From Bacteroidota bacterium (GTDB lineage Bacteria > Bacteroidota > Bacteroidia > AKYH767-A > OLB10), in NCBI GenBank assembly GCA_947453935.1, contig CANGJU010000004.1, positions 1-57,367 on the forward strand: a DNA stretch of 57,367 nt, read 5' to 3'. The notes beneath the pieces were generated by a model. It did no database searches. It worked only from the letters and a program-made list of their open reading frames with translations, and was not told the DNA's origin. Numbering within the stretch: the first letter of the stretch is position 1; the number at the start of each line of letters is the position of its first letter. Below, piece by piece: positions 1-9,173 of the stretch. Position numbers and translations under genes: made by a program.

Positions 1-42
1 ACTGTTCAAGGTCCTTATAAAAATGATGCATACCGTTATTAA
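1..42 (+). CDS. C-terminal end of an upstream gene (partial)
   Basis: Reading from base 1, frame 1 gives 13 sense codons (TVQGPYKNDAYRY) and a TAA stop at 40-42. A rho-independent terminator on the same strand follows 25 bp later, which is what a gene end should look like. The fragment is too short to name a family. It could be a chance open frame, but the terminator placement supports a real gene entering from the left. Confidence 0.5.
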   Translation, partial: TVQGPYKNDAYRY

Positions 43-66
43 TCGATAGCGTTATATAAAACGAAA

Positions 67-96
67 GGGGATGAATTAATTTCATCCCCTTTTTTA
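67..96 (+). terminator. Rho-independent terminator
   Basis: The arms GGGGATGAA (67-75) and TTCATCCCC (81-89) form a nine-pair stem followed by a run of T to 95. It closes the gene that ends at 42. It also lies just beyond the 3' end of the minus-strand lipoprotein gene, though on that strand the T tract is weaker. Confidence 0.85.
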
Positions 97-113
97 TTCA
101 ATGTGATTGGCGT

Positions 114-536
114 TTAGTTGTAAATATGAAGCTGATTAGCCGATATATTATAAGTACATCTATATTGCTGCAAAGGTCGACTTGCAGGGCCATTAATTAT
201 TGAACCATCGAAGATGAAAAACTTACTTCCGCATATAGAATCTTTAGCATCGATTCCATTAGCTAACATATAAATTACAGCACCAGTAGTATTGGGGTCA
301 AAAGTGCAGGCTCTTTCATAAGCCACAAATTCGGTGGTTGATTTTCTGAAAATAATTAAGCCTTTGGCCCCAGCGGGATAATAGATCCAGTTGTTTACCG
401 CATTAAGGTTTGAATAAGAAGGTAAGTTAAGGTCAATGTATTCATTTACAGATACATTTGGTATTAATTCGTCGTTCTTTCGACACGCTAAAAAGGTAGA
501 TAATATGATTAGGCAAATAATTAATTTCTTTAGCAT
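114..536 (-). CDS. Rieske-like lipoprotein with degenerate iron-sulfur ligands
   Basis: This is a 140-residue exported protein. The N-terminus is a short basic-hydrophobic signal ending in FLAC at Cys18, which suggests a lipoprotein anchored in the envelope. The C-terminal half follows the layout of a Rieske [2Fe-2S] domain: a first box around Cys77 (ACTFDP), then ICGSKFFIFDGSIINGPASR at 101-120 and PLQQYR after it, matching the CGS-F-G--GPA--PL pattern of the family. The His that normally follows the first Cys is Phe79, and the second CxxH box is also incomplete (Cys102, no His). Cluster binding is therefore doubtful. The protein may keep the fold as a structural or binding domain. It stands alone, divergent from the next gene, with a -7-like promoter element directly at its start codon. 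Confidence 0.65.
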   Translation of the reverse strand: MLKKLIICLIILSTFLACRKNDELIPNVSVNEYIDLNLPSYSNLNAVNNWIYYPAGAKGLIIFRKSTTEFVAYERACTFDPNTTGAVIYMLANGIDAKDSICGSKFFIFDGSIINGPASRPLQQYRCTYNISANQLHIYN

Positions 537-540
537 GACA

Positions 541-548
541 CAAAGATA
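541..548 (-). promoter_or_regulatory. -7 promoter element for the Rieske-like gene
   Basis: Read on the minus strand, bases 548-541 are TATCTTTG, a full match to the Bacteroidota -7 consensus TAnnTTTG. The start codon begins at 536, only four bases further, so transcription would begin at or near the A of the ATG. No convincing -33 box was found at the usual spacing. Confidence 0.5.
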
Positions 549-557
549 TAGTTTGGA

Positions 558-590
558 TTTGCAAATGTAGGGTTCAATGTATTATATTTG
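558..590 (+). promoter_or_regulatory. Housekeeping promoter for the 613-1014 gene
   Basis: TTTG at 558-561 and TATATTTG at 583-590, with 21 bp between them, match the Bacteroidota sigma-A pattern. The predicted transcript would have a leader of about 18 bases before the ATG at 613. It overlaps the divergent promoter region of the minus-strand gene. Confidence 0.7.
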
Positions 591-612
591 ACTGACTAAA
601 AATAAAAAGGCA

Positions 613-1014
613 ATGAAAAAAATTATTTTATTAGCTGCAATAACATTTATGCTAGGTGGTATTGTCAATGCACAAACATCAGAAAATGTTGTAAAAGGAA
701 TGCATGGTGGAGTTGTATTTGGAAAAGAAGATTTGCAATTTGAATTTGTTGAGAAAGGAAGCGATGTTTTGGTTTATCCAATCGCTGCTGATGGAAAAAT
801 ACTAAGTGCTGTTCCTACACATGCTACAATTAACATAGTGCCTATGGCTTTGAAATTAGGCGAAGAATTTAAAAATGTTGAATTTGCAAATGGCTGCTTT
901 AAGGTTACAAGAGACAATGCTCAACTACCATTATATATTGTAGGAATTTCAACTTCATTAAATGAGAAACGTTATGATGCTAAGTATGTAATTCCTAATG
1001 TTCAGGTAAAATAA
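613..1014 (+). CDS. Small exported protein of unknown function
   Basis: This 133-residue protein has a clear signal peptide (residues 1-20, cleavage after VNA before QTSEN). The mature part has a His-Gly-Gly box (MHGGVVFGKEDLQFEFVEKG) and a predicted beta-rich pattern. The wording resembles small periplasmic domains seen next to metal-efflux systems in Bacteroidota, which often begin HGG and carry a 'vYp--adGk' segment; that link is only a resemblance. No metal-efflux gene is adjacent. It has its own promoter (558-590) and terminator (1034-1062), so it is monocistronic. No function can be assigned. Confidence 0.7.
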   Translation: MKKIILLAAITFMLGGIVNAQTSENVVKGMHGGVVFGKEDLQFEFVEKGSDVLVYPIAADGKILSAVPTHATINIVPMALKLGEEFKNVEFANGCFKVTRDNAQLPLYIVGISTSLNEKRYDAKYVIPNVQVK

Positions 1015-1033
1015 TTTCATACAATAAGAGAAG

Positions 1034-1062
1034 CCCCGACATAAAATAGTCGGGGTTTTTTT
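1034..1062 (+). terminator. Rho-independent terminator
   Basis: CCCCGAC (1034-1040) pairs with GTCGGGG (1049-1055), followed by eight T. It ends the transcript of the 613-1014 gene. The next ATG lies only 15 bp beyond the T run. Confidence 0.9.
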
Positions 1063-1076
1063 ATTCCAAATAATTT

Positions 1077-1394
1077 ATGCGATTCAATCAGAAAATTAAA
1101 ATAGTAGCAACAGTTGTTTTTTTATTATTCTCATCTGTATTATTTGCTCAGTCAGATAAGCAGTCTGGTGGATCAAAAAAAATACGCAAAGCAGAAAAAG
1201 TAAAAGAGGAGCAAGAAAAAAAACAAGAGAAAGCGCTTATTGAAGGAAAAAAGAAGCATCGTAAGTTGCAATCGAAGGAAGTGCGAAAAAGAATGAAAAG
1301 AAATGATAGACGTTATCATCATTCGGATGCTAATGACCATCGACCTAATTGGCTAAAGAGATTGTTCCCTAAAAAACGACCTTCGGCAAACTAA
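1077..1394 (+). CDS. Small exported, strongly basic protein
   Basis: This 105-residue protein starts with a signal peptide (MRFNQKIKIVATVVFLLFSS, cleavage after FAQ near residue 25). The mature protein is dominated by Lys, Arg, Glu and His (for example KKIRKAEKVKEEQEKKQEK), so it is probably a charged helix. No enzymatic motif is visible. Small Lys/Arg-rich exported proteins of this type are frequent in Bacteroidota but uncharacterised. The start is fixed by the signal peptide and sits just downstream of the preceding terminator. Its 3' end faces smc, with a two-way terminator between them. Confidence 0.65.
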   Translation: MRFNQKIKIVATVVFLLFSSVLFAQSDKQSGGSKKIRKAEKVKEEQEKKQEKALIEGKKKHRKLQSKEVRKRMKRNDRRYHHSDANDHRPNWLKRLFPKKRPSAN

Positions 1395-1395
1395 C

Positions 1396-1428
1396 AAAAA
1401 AGGAGATTAAATTTTTAATCTCCTTTTT
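1396..1428. terminator. Bidirectional terminator between convergent genes
   Basis: AAAAAGGAGATTAAA (1396-1411) is complementary to TTTAATCTCCTTTTT, giving a stem with A-rich and T-rich flanks on either side. It can stop both the plus-strand small protein gene and minus-strand smc, which ends at 1447. Confidence 0.85.
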
Positions 1429-1446
1429 CCTTGTATGAATTAAATT

Positions 1447-4400
1447 TTATTCTGCAAATGTTCTCATGTCAACAGGAACAACACTCGTAACTCCAGGTTC
1501 AGCCATTGTAATACCATACATGATATCTGTTGCTGCCATTGTTTTCTTGTTGTGCGTGATAATAATAAACTGGGATTCTGCACTGAACTTCTTAATGATA
1601 TTGTTAAATTTATCAATATTATTATCATCCAAAGGAGCATCAACCTCATCAAAAATACAGAACGGAGCAGGCTTCAATAAGTAAATACTAAATAGTAAAG
1701 CCGTAGCCGTTAGTGTCTTTTCTCCTCCCGATAATTGATGAATCGACAATGGTTTTTTACCTTTCGGTTGTGCAATAATATTTATGTCTGACTCTAGCGG
1801 ATTGCTCATATCAGAAATTACTAAGTCGCAGTTGTCGTCATCAGTAAATAATGAACGGAACACACGAATGAAATTGGTTCTTACATGCGTAAATGCATCC
1901 ATGAATACGGTTTGTGCAGTTGTATCAATTTCGCTGATGGTCAACAACAATGCATCTTTTGCATTCTGTAAATCCGTTTTTTCTTTAACGATAAAGTCGT
2001 AACGCTCCTTAATTTCTTTGTATTGCTCAAGCGCCATAGGATTAATCGGACCGAATTCATTTAATCGTTTTTTCAATTGTTCTGCTTTCGGACGCATTTC
2101 AGGCTCGTTAAATTCAGGGTCTGGTTCAATGCCCGTCAAATCTTCAATTTCAATATTGAACTCTATGCTTAATCGCTCTTTAAGCGAGTTCATTTGAAGT
2201 TTGATGCCGTTCAACTCATCGTTTACTTGTTGAAGTTTAGTATCGTTCGCCTCTTTTGATTTTCTAAAGTCGCCTAAGCTCTTCTCTTCTGATTCAATTT
2301 CAATTTTAGCTGCATTGTAATTCTTTTCTGTTTCTTTAACACCTGTTTCAAGTTGATGTTTTTCATCAATTAATTTCTTTAGTTCATCACTTGTCGATGC
2401 CATGCCATTTGACAGCTGATCGATTTGGTCTTTAACGCTCGTTAATTCGTTGGCGTTAGATTCAATATTTTTCTTCAGCGTGGTGATTTGATTATTTCGA
2501 TAACCAATATCACGTAATGTATTTTGAATGCGGTTTTGCTGTTGAAGAACCTGAATATTGAAATTATTTAATTCCTGATTTTTTTCTCCTGATTCTTTTT
2601 GAAGTGAAGTAGATTGCTCTTGCTGAACATTTAATTGTTGAATTAGATGATTCAGCTTTTCTGTTAATATTTCTGGCGATAAATCAGGATTTTCTTTTTC
2701 AGCTGCAATGGTATTTTCAATAGTTGTTAATTCTTCGTTTAGCTTTGCAAAACTAATTTTTGATTGATCAATAGCACGATTAATAAAGTCGCAGTTGCTT
2801 TGAATTGAATTAACATCGCCACTCAACTTCATAAACTCATTTTCTTTGCTGGAAACAAGTTGTTGGTTTTCGGAAATTTTAATTTTAATTCCAGCGAACT
2901 GTTCTTCTGATTTTGATAGGTCCGTTTTTAAGTCTTCAATCATTTGCTCTTGCGACTTAATTTCTTCTGCTAACTTCTCAAGGTTTTTGAATTTACCAGT
3001 ACGCTTTCCGTCAAATTTTCCAATCGAACCTCCACCAACAGCATATTTCTGACGAAGGAAATTCCCACTCTTCGATAAGACTACTGCACTTTGCTGATTC
3101 GATAAATCGACATTTTCTAAAGTGCTTTGTTCATTGGAAATATAAACATGTGAAAGCAAGAAGTTAAACAAATTTGAATACTGTCCGTTGTTTTCAATGA
3201 CATCTAACGCCTTAGTACATCCGTTAATAGTGGAGGATATATTCTGGTTATAAGATTTTAATGAATCCAGAATGAAAAAGTTAGCGCGACCCTTTGAAGA
3301 ATCATTCAATAAGTTTAAGGCTGTCCAAGCCTCCGCCTGATTTTGAACCACGAAATAATTTAAATAAGGCTCTAAATAATTTTCAATTGCAATTTTATAT
3401 TCATCGTTGCAAACAATTATTTCAGATAATAGAGGAGCCTTTTTGAATTGTTCGTGATTAATTTTTAAATAACGAATAGAGTCTGGGTAACCTTCCATTT
3501 GTTCGAGAAGGTTTTTAGTCAGTTGGTACTCGTTATTTTTTGAATCCAGTTTCCTTGACTCTATCTGAATTACCTGATTGGCTTCTCTTATGCGATTGTC
3601 TGTAGATTTTAATTCTTCATCAAGCTCTAATCGAATTTGCTTTAATTTTTTCAACTCTTCATCAGCAGTTGACTTCTTTGGAAGTAAATCGGATAGTTGA
3701 TGTTCAAGTTCTTTTAAACGACCTCCATTTTCATCCTGATTAGCCTGAAGTCGTTTAATTTCATCAGATATAGATTGATGACGCGTTTGGCGAACTGCTT
3801 GTTTCGTTTCAAACTCGTTTATCATCGAGCGCTGCTGATAAATTTTCTGGTTTAATTCTTTGATAGTATTAAGTGAAGCTTCATAGGCAGCTTTACTAGA
3901 ATCGCTATTTTGTCGAAGTACGGTAACATCTTCTTCTAATTTTTTCAGATGTTCTTCTTCGCGAAGTTTTTCTTCTTGCAAAAGTAAGATAGATGACTCC
4001 GTTTCTTTCAGTGAATTTTCATCATTGAAAGTAGAAGTTTGTAGTTGCTTTTGTTTTTCGATTAAAAAATTAAACTTTTCATTTTTGTTTTTTTCTTCGT
4101 TTTCAAAACGAGTTATTTCAAGAAGCTTTTCGTTTAATAATTTCTGTGCTGTTTGTAAAGCGATTTCTTTTTCGCTCGTTTGACTTTTTATTGATGCAAG
4201 ATTCAGTTCGAATTCTTCTAACTTGATTTGCATTTCCAGTTTCGTTTCACTGAATGATTTCTCTTTACTTTGTAAATCTTCTAATGATGAACTGTTATTA
4301 CGAATAGTATAAAGCGCAAGTTGAGTGCTTAACTCCTTGTATTCTTCTTTTAAACGATAATATCGATCAGTTTTCTTAGCTTGCGTTTCAAGCTGCTTTA

Positions 4401-5004
4401 AACTTTTTTCAATTTCAAAAAGTAAATCGTTTACGCGATTTAAGTCTGCATCTGTTTCTTCTAATTTTTGAAACGTTTGCTTCTTTCTGATTTTATACTT
4501 TGAAATTCCCGCAGCTTCTTCTAGGAGTGTCTTGATAGTATTATTTCTATCCTTTATAATATCATCCACCATATTTAGTTCGATGATAGCATACGAATCA
4601 GGACCAATACCTGTGTCCATGAACAAATCATTGATATCTTTCAGACGGCATGTAACGCCATTTAATTGATACTCACTTTCACCTGTTCTGTAAAGGCGCC
4701 GAGTAATACTAACCGTTGTAAATTCAGTGGGAAGAATGCCTTTATTATTTTCAAATGATAAAGACACCTCTGCTAGGTTAGCTGCTTTTCTTGTTTTCGT
4801 TCCGTTGAAGATGATGTTCTCCATTTTTTCAGAGCGAAGCATTCTGGTTTTTTGTTCACCAAGTACCCAGCGCATAGCATCTACAACATTCGATTTACCT
4901 GATCCATTCGGGCCAACGATCGATGTAACACCTTCATCAAAGTGGATAATTACCTTATCTCCAAAACTTTTGAATCCTTTTATTTCAAGTGATTTGAGTC
5001 TCAT
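1447..5004 (-). CDS. smc: Chromosome segregation protein SMC
   Basis: This is an 1185-residue protein of the usual SMC length. The N-terminal ATPase half has Walker A (GPNGSGKSN, about residues 32-40). Long coiled-coil arms rich in Glu, Lys and Gln flank a hinge at about 500-680 (YLKINHEQFKKAPL to AVGGGSIGKFDGKRTG). The C-terminal half carries the ABC signature LSGGEK at 1091 and Walker B FCIFDEVD near 1115-1122, with the D-loop APLDD after it. SMC dimers entrap and compact DNA during chromosome segregation and normally act with ScpA and ScpB; neither is encoded in this window. The ATG is followed at once by RLKSLEIKGFKSFGDK, the family's standard beginning, so the start is secure. Confidence 0.97.
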   Translation of the reverse strand: MRLKSLEIKGFKSFGDKVIIHFDEGVTSIVGPNGSGKSNVVDAMRWVLGEQKTRMLRSEKMENIIFNGTKTRKAANLAEVSLSFENNKGILPTEFTTVSITRRLYRTGESEYQLNGVTCRLKDINDLFMDTGIGPDSYAIIELNMVDDIIKDRNNTIKTLLEEAAGISKYKIRKKQTFQKLEETDADLNRVNDLLFEIEKSLKQLETQAKKTDRYYRLKEEYKELSTQLALYTIRNNSSSLEDLQSKEKSFSETKLEMQIKLEEFELNLASIKSQTSEKEIALQTAQKLLNEKLLEITRFENEEKNKNEKFNFLIEKQKQLQTSTFNDENSLKETESSILLLQEEKLREEEHLKKLEEDVTVLRQNSDSSKAAYEASLNTIKELNQKIYQQRSMINEFETKQAVRQTRHQSISDEIKRLQANQDENGGRLKELEHQLSDLLPKKSTADEELKKLKQIRLELDEELKSTDNRIREANQVIQIESRKLDSKNNEYQLTKNLLEQMEGYPDSIRYLKINHEQFKKAPLLSEIIVCNDEYKIAIENYLEPYLNYFVVQNQAEAWTALNLLNDSSKGRANFFILDSLKSYNQNISSTINGCTKALDVIENNGQYSNLFNFLLSHVYISNEQSTLENVDLSNQQSAVVLSKSGNFLRQKYAVGGGSIGKFDGKRTGKFKNLEKLAEEIKSQEQMIEDLKTDLSKSEEQFAGIKIKISENQQLVSSKENEFMKLSGDVNSIQSNCDFINRAIDQSKISFAKLNEELTTIENTIAAEKENPDLSPEILTEKLNHLIQQLNVQQEQSTSLQKESGEKNQELNNFNIQVLQQQNRIQNTLRDIGYRNNQITTLKKNIESNANELTSVKDQIDQLSNGMASTSDELKKLIDEKHQLETGVKETEKNYNAAKIEIESEEKSLGDFRKSKEANDTKLQQVNDELNGIKLQMNSLKERLSIEFNIEIEDLTGIEPDPEFNEPEMRPKAEQLKKRLNEFGPINPMALEQYKEIKERYDFIVKEKTDLQNAKDALLLTISEIDTTAQTVFMDAFTHVRTNFIRVFRSLFTDDDNCDLVISDMSNPLESDINIIAQPKGKKPLSIHQLSGGEKTLTATALLFSIYLLKPAPFCIFDEVDAPLDDNNIDKFNNIIKKFSAESQFIIITHNKKTMAATDIMYGITMAEPGVTSVVPVDMRTFAE

Positions 5005-5472
5005 TACTAATTTAAAATTGAATTATTTCTCACACGAATTAATCTGCCCTTCTGCAACAGCGTAAACCAGTATTAATTACGGGAACCAACAAATTTAAAA
5101 AATGCTTTCACTCTAATGCTAATAATGAGAAATTATTCGTGAAATTATTTGTTTGGCATCCGTTGTTTGAGAAAAATCGGGTTTTATTGTGCTTCAAAAC
5201 CACTAAACTTTATTAACAAAGTGTATTTTATTGAAATTGTAAAACTGTAAATAGTCTATGTCTTACTAAATTGAAAACCAGTTTAAAGATTGATTCTTAT
5301 TGGGTAGATGGTTAGGCCATTAGAAGGTAGATTTCTGTTAAAAATCGAATTGTGAATAAAATTCAATTCTAAATTCAAAAGACTATTTGGGAATTTGAAT
5401 CTTTTATTTCTATTTTTAACCCCTTAACTGATTAACGAAACATTAACACCAAGAAGACAATAAATTAACTCT
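5005..5472. other. Intergenic region upstream of the TonB-receptor operon
   Basis: The 468-bp gap separates the divergent smc and TonB-receptor genes. It is AT-rich and holds no convincing gene. It must contain both promoters. The only reasonable candidate seen is the plus-strand pair at 5386-5418. No repeat or hairpin stood out. Confidence 0.6.
5386..5418 (+). promoter_or_regulatory. Possible promoter of the TonB-receptor operon
   Basis: TTTG at 5386-5389 and TATTTTTA at 5411-5418 are 21 bp apart. The -7 box differs from TAnnTTTG in its last base. The leader would be about 50 bases to the ATG at 5473. Confidence 0.35.
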
Positions 5473-8400
5473 ATGATAAGGAAAGCTTACTTAACCCTAG
5501 TGTTTTTACTGGTTGTATGCGCCGGAGCATTTGCACAATCCGGAGCTATCAGAGGTAAAATCCTTGACAAAGCCAACAAACAACCGATTCCTTTTGCAAC
5601 TGTGATTGCAGAGATGAATGGAACTCAAGTTTCAGGCGGACAGTCAGATTTTGATGGTGAATATAATATCAAGCCGTTAGCGGCTGGTAAATACACCATC
5701 CGTTTAAAGTACACCGGTTACAAAGAATTGGTGATTAATGACGTAGTTGTGTCGATTGACAAGACTACATTCCAGGACTTAATGATTTCAGCTACTACCA
5801 TTGAATTGGGTGGTGTTGAGATTATCGAGTACAAAGCTCCATTATTCGGCAAGGATGATGTGCAGCGAGGAGCAACGTTAACGCGTGAAGATATTCAGGC
5901 TGCTCCAACTCGTGATGTTAAATCAGTAGCTGCTCAGGCAGCCAGCGTATTCCAGAAGGATGAGGGCGATGACCTTAACGTTCGTGGGTCACGTGCTGAT
6001 GCAACAGATTATTATGTGGATGGTATCCGTATTCGCGGTTCTCAGAAACTGCCTCAATCTGGTATTGAGCAGGTAACTGCAATCGTAGGTGGTACGCCAG
6101 CACAATATGGTGATGCAACTGGAGGGGTTATCTCAATTACAACAAGAGGTCCGTCAAAAGATTTCACTGGTGGTTTAGAGGTTGTTTCTTCGGAAATGTT
6201 TGACCAATATGGATACAACTTGGTTTCTGCGGATTTATCTGGTCCATTGATGAAAAAGAAATTAGAAAACGGTGGAGAAAAAGCTGTTTTAGGGTTCTTC
6301 TTATCAGGTGAATACCAATCAGAAAAAGACCCTGATCCATCAGGCATCGGAATGTATAAACTAAAAGATAATGTATATCAGGATTTAATTCAAAATCCGA
6401 TTGAGTTATATCAAACATCAGCAACCAGCTTTGGTTCTTACAATGCTGCTCAATATTACACGGCTGATGATTTTGAAAAGGTGAAAACAAAAAGCAACGT
6501 AAAGCAAACAGGGTATCGTTTCACGGCTAAGTTCGATTATCAGCCAGCTGAATTTACAACATTCACTTTGGGTGGTAGTTTTAATACGAATGATAGAAGA
6601 AGCTATGCTATCAACCGCGTAGCTTATAACTTCGAAGAGAATCCACAAATCATTGATCGTGATTACCGTGTATTCGGACGTTTAACGCAACGTTTGGCTT
6701 CAACATATAAGTCAGAAAAAGAAAATTCATCTGTATTTAAAAATGTATATTTTACAGTACAGGCTGAATATTCGAAAAACCAACAAATCAATCAAGATCC
6801 TGTTCATAAAGATAATTTATGGGATTATGGATATATTGGTAAGTTCTCAAGATCAAATAGTCCACTTTATGTTGCTACGGATGATACAACTCGTGAGCAA
6901 ATTGGTTACTCTAATACGTTTGACTTCCAGGCTGGTGGTATGAACTCTATTGCTGAAGCATATACAAATGCTGCTTACGGAGCATTCAACGCTGCTGGTG
7001 TTAACGTTAGTTCATTAGACCAGATTAGAAGTGCTGGTGGTGTTAGAAATGGTGACGGGACGAATAGTGTTATGGCTATCTGGGAAGGAGTAGGTAACCT
7101 AAGAAATACATATCAGAACTTTGATAATGATCAATATCGTGTTACATTAAGTGGTAATGCCGATATTAAGAAGCATTCAATTTTAGTAGGTTTCGAATTC
7201 GAACAACGTGTTGACCGTGGATATAGTGTTGCTCCAAGAAGTTTGTGGGGGTTAGGTCGTCAGTATGCTAATTTCAACTTGACTGAAACAGACTTCAGTG
7301 TTGGTGATACAGTATACGGAATGAATGTGACTGCTGGTGATACAACTTATTATACAATTAATCACCCGTCAACATACGCTCCAACGTTAGATGAGAACGG
7401 CCAAATAATTAATGGTTTCTACGAAAACTTACGTAACGAACTAGGAATAGCTAATAATGCATATGTTGATTTTGATGCTTTATCTCCGGATCAATTAAAC
7501 ATTGGAATGTTTAACGCAGACCAATTAGTAGCTAACGGTTTGGTTAGTTATTATGGTTTTGATTATTCAGGAAATAAGATCAATACAAATCCAACTTTTA
7601 AGGATTATTTCACGCAAAAAGATGGTGCTAACTATACTCGTGCGATCGGTGCTTTCCGTCCTACTTACATGGCTGGATATATTCAAGATCGTTTCACAAT
7701 TGATAATTTAAGTTTCAACATTGGTTTACGTGTTGACCGTTTTGATGCAAATCAAAAAGCATTAAAAGATAAGTTCTTATTATTAGATGCTTACACTGTA
7801 GAAGATTTTCCTCAGGCTATTGAAGGAAAACCAGATAATATTGAAGGTTCTTTCGTTCCTTACTTAGCTAACGCTGGTGACTTAGGTTCAATCATTGGCT
7901 ACCGTGATGGAAATGTGTGGTATGACAAGTATGGTCAAATTGTTAGCGATCCAGATATCATCGCATCTCAATCATCAACAGGAACAATTGTACCTGCTGT
8001 AAAACCTGATGCTGGTAAATTAGCTACTGAAACTTGGAATATTGATGGAGTATTTGAAGACTACAAACCTCAAATTTCAATCATGCCACGTATCGCGTTC
8101 GCGTTTAACATTACAGATGAAGCACAATTCTTTGCTCACTATGATGTATTGACGCAACGTCCTTCATCTGCTTTAAGAAATGACCCTTCTGAATATCTTT
8201 CATTAAAAACAAATCCTGATGGTTCATTAAACAACGCAGGATTAAAGCCTGAAAGAACAACTGACTATGAAGTTGGTTTCAAACAAAAAATAAGTAAGTC
8301 ATCTGCATTAACAATTTCTGCTTTCTATCGTGAATTGAAAAACATGATTCAGATTACGAAAGTAAACTTTGCTTATCCTAATACCTATACTACATACGAC

Positions 8401-9138
8401 AATATCGACTTTGGTACAGTTAAAGGTATTTCAATGAGCTACGATTTACGTCGTACAGGTAACGTACGTATGTTAGCAAGCTATACTTTACAGTTTGCTG
8501 ATGGTACAGGGTCTAGTGCAAGTTCAAACACTGAATTAACGAACACAGATCAACCAAACTTACGTTTCATTATTCCTTTAGATTACGATACTCGTCATCA
8601 GTTGACAGCTTCATTTGATTACCACTATAAGTCAGGTGAAGATTATGATGGTCCGATTGTATTTGGCAAGCCAATTTTTGCAAATGCAGGAGCAAACTTC
8701 GTTTTCCGTGCAAATTCTGGAACTCCTTATACTCGTCAATCGCGTCCAACTCGTGAAGCTGCTGCAATCGGCTGGCAGTCTAACGGACAACGTGCTGTAG
8801 AAGGTTTAGTAAACGGTGCTCGTACACCTTGGCAGTTCAGAGTTGACTTACGTTTAGATAAGGATATTGAAGTGAAATTCTCTGAGAAGAAATCAGGTAC
8901 TTTCAACGTGTATTTACAGATTCAAAACCTATTGGATACTCGTAACGTGGTTGGTGTGTATCGTGCTACTGGTAATGCAACAGATGATGGATTCCTTCAG
9001 TCAGCTGACGGTTTACAATTATCATCTGCTCAGTTATCACAACAAGCATTCATCGATCAATACAATATTCGCTTATTGAACCCAGATAATTATAGCTTAC
9101 CAAGAAGAGCTAGATTAGGTGTGAGATTCGATTTTTAA
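5473..9138 (+). CDS. TonB-dependent receptor with carboxypeptidase-regulatory-like domain
   Basis: This is a 1221-residue outer-membrane receptor. A signal peptide ends at FAQ (residue 22). Residues about 24-105 form a CarboxypepD_reg-like beta-sandwich (GAIRGKILDKANKQPIPFAT, then GEYNIKPLAAGKYTI). A plug domain follows at about 130-225, recognisable by LNVRGSRADATDYYVDGIRI and GGVISITTRG. The rest has alternating beta-strand character and ends in an aromatic barrel terminus (RRARLGVRFDF). Such receptors import large or scarce substrates using TonB-ExbBD energy; the substrate here is unknown. There is no SusD partner. Instead it leads an operon with a large exported protein (35 bp downstream) and a PorV/PorQ-like barrel, which suggests a secretion- or surface-linked role rather than glycan uptake. 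Confidence 0.93.
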   Translation: MIRKAYLTLVFLLVVCAGAFAQSGAIRGKILDKANKQPIPFATVIAEMNGTQVSGGQSDFDGEYNIKPLAAGKYTIRLKYTGYKELVINDVVVSIDKTTFQDLMISATTIELGGVEIIEYKAPLFGKDDVQRGATLTREDIQAAPTRDVKSVAAQAASVFQKDEGDDLNVRGSRADATDYYVDGIRIRGSQKLPQSGIEQVTAIVGGTPAQYGDATGGVISITTRGPSKDFTGGLEVVSSEMFDQYGYNLVSADLSGPLMKKKLENGGEKAVLGFFLSGEYQSEKDPDPSGIGMYKLKDNVYQDLIQNPIELYQTSATSFGSYNAAQYYTADDFEKVKTKSNVKQTGYRFTAKFDYQPAEFTTFTLGGSFNTNDRRSYAINRVAYNFEENPQIIDRDYRVFGRLTQRLASTYKSEKENSSVFKNVYFTVQAEYSKNQQINQDPVHKDNLWDYGYIGKFSRSNSPLYVATDDTTREQIGYSNTFDFQAGGMNSIAEAYTNAAYGAFNAAGVNVSSLDQIRSAGGVRNGDGTNSVMAIWEGVGNLRNTYQNFDNDQYRVTLSGNADIKKHSILVGFEFEQRVDRGYSVAPRSLWGLGRQYANFNLTETDFSVGDTVYGMNVTAGDTTYYTINHPSTYAPTLDENGQIINGFYENLRNELGIANNAYVDFDALSPDQLNIGMFNADQLVANGLVSYYGFDYSGNKINTNPTFKDYFTQKDGANYTRAIGAFRPTYMAGYIQDRFTIDNLSFNIGLRVDRFDANQKALKDKFLLLDAYTVEDFPQAIEGKPDNIEGSFVPYLANAGDLGSIIGYRDGNVWYDKYGQIVSDPDIIASQSSTGTIVPAVKPDAGKLATETWNIDGVFEDYKPQISIMPRIAFAFNITDEAQFFAHYDVLTQRPSSALRNDPSEYLSLKTNPDGSLNNAGLKPERTTDYEVGFKQKISKSSALTISAFYRELKNMIQITKVNFAYPNTYTTYDNIDFGTVKGISMSYDLRRTGNVRMLASYTLQFADGTGSSASSNTELTNTDQPNLRFIIPLDYDTRHQLTASFDYHYKSGEDYDGPIVFGKPIFANAGANFVFRANSGTPYTRQSRPTREAAAIGWQSNGQRAVEGLVNGARTPWQFRVDLRLDKDIEVKFSEKKSGTFNVYLQIQNLLDTRNVVGVYRATGNATDDGFLQSADGLQLSSAQLSQQAFIDQYNIRLLNPDNYSLPRRARLGVRFDF

Positions 9139-9173
9139 CCTTTACTAAAAAAAACAAACAGAAAATTAACGCT

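Noticed and set aside
4727..5065. 112-codon plus-strand frame opposite the smc 5' end, and similar frames inside smc, gltA, eno and alaS
   Set aside because: They are antisense shadows of highly conserved genes, without signals or family resemblance.
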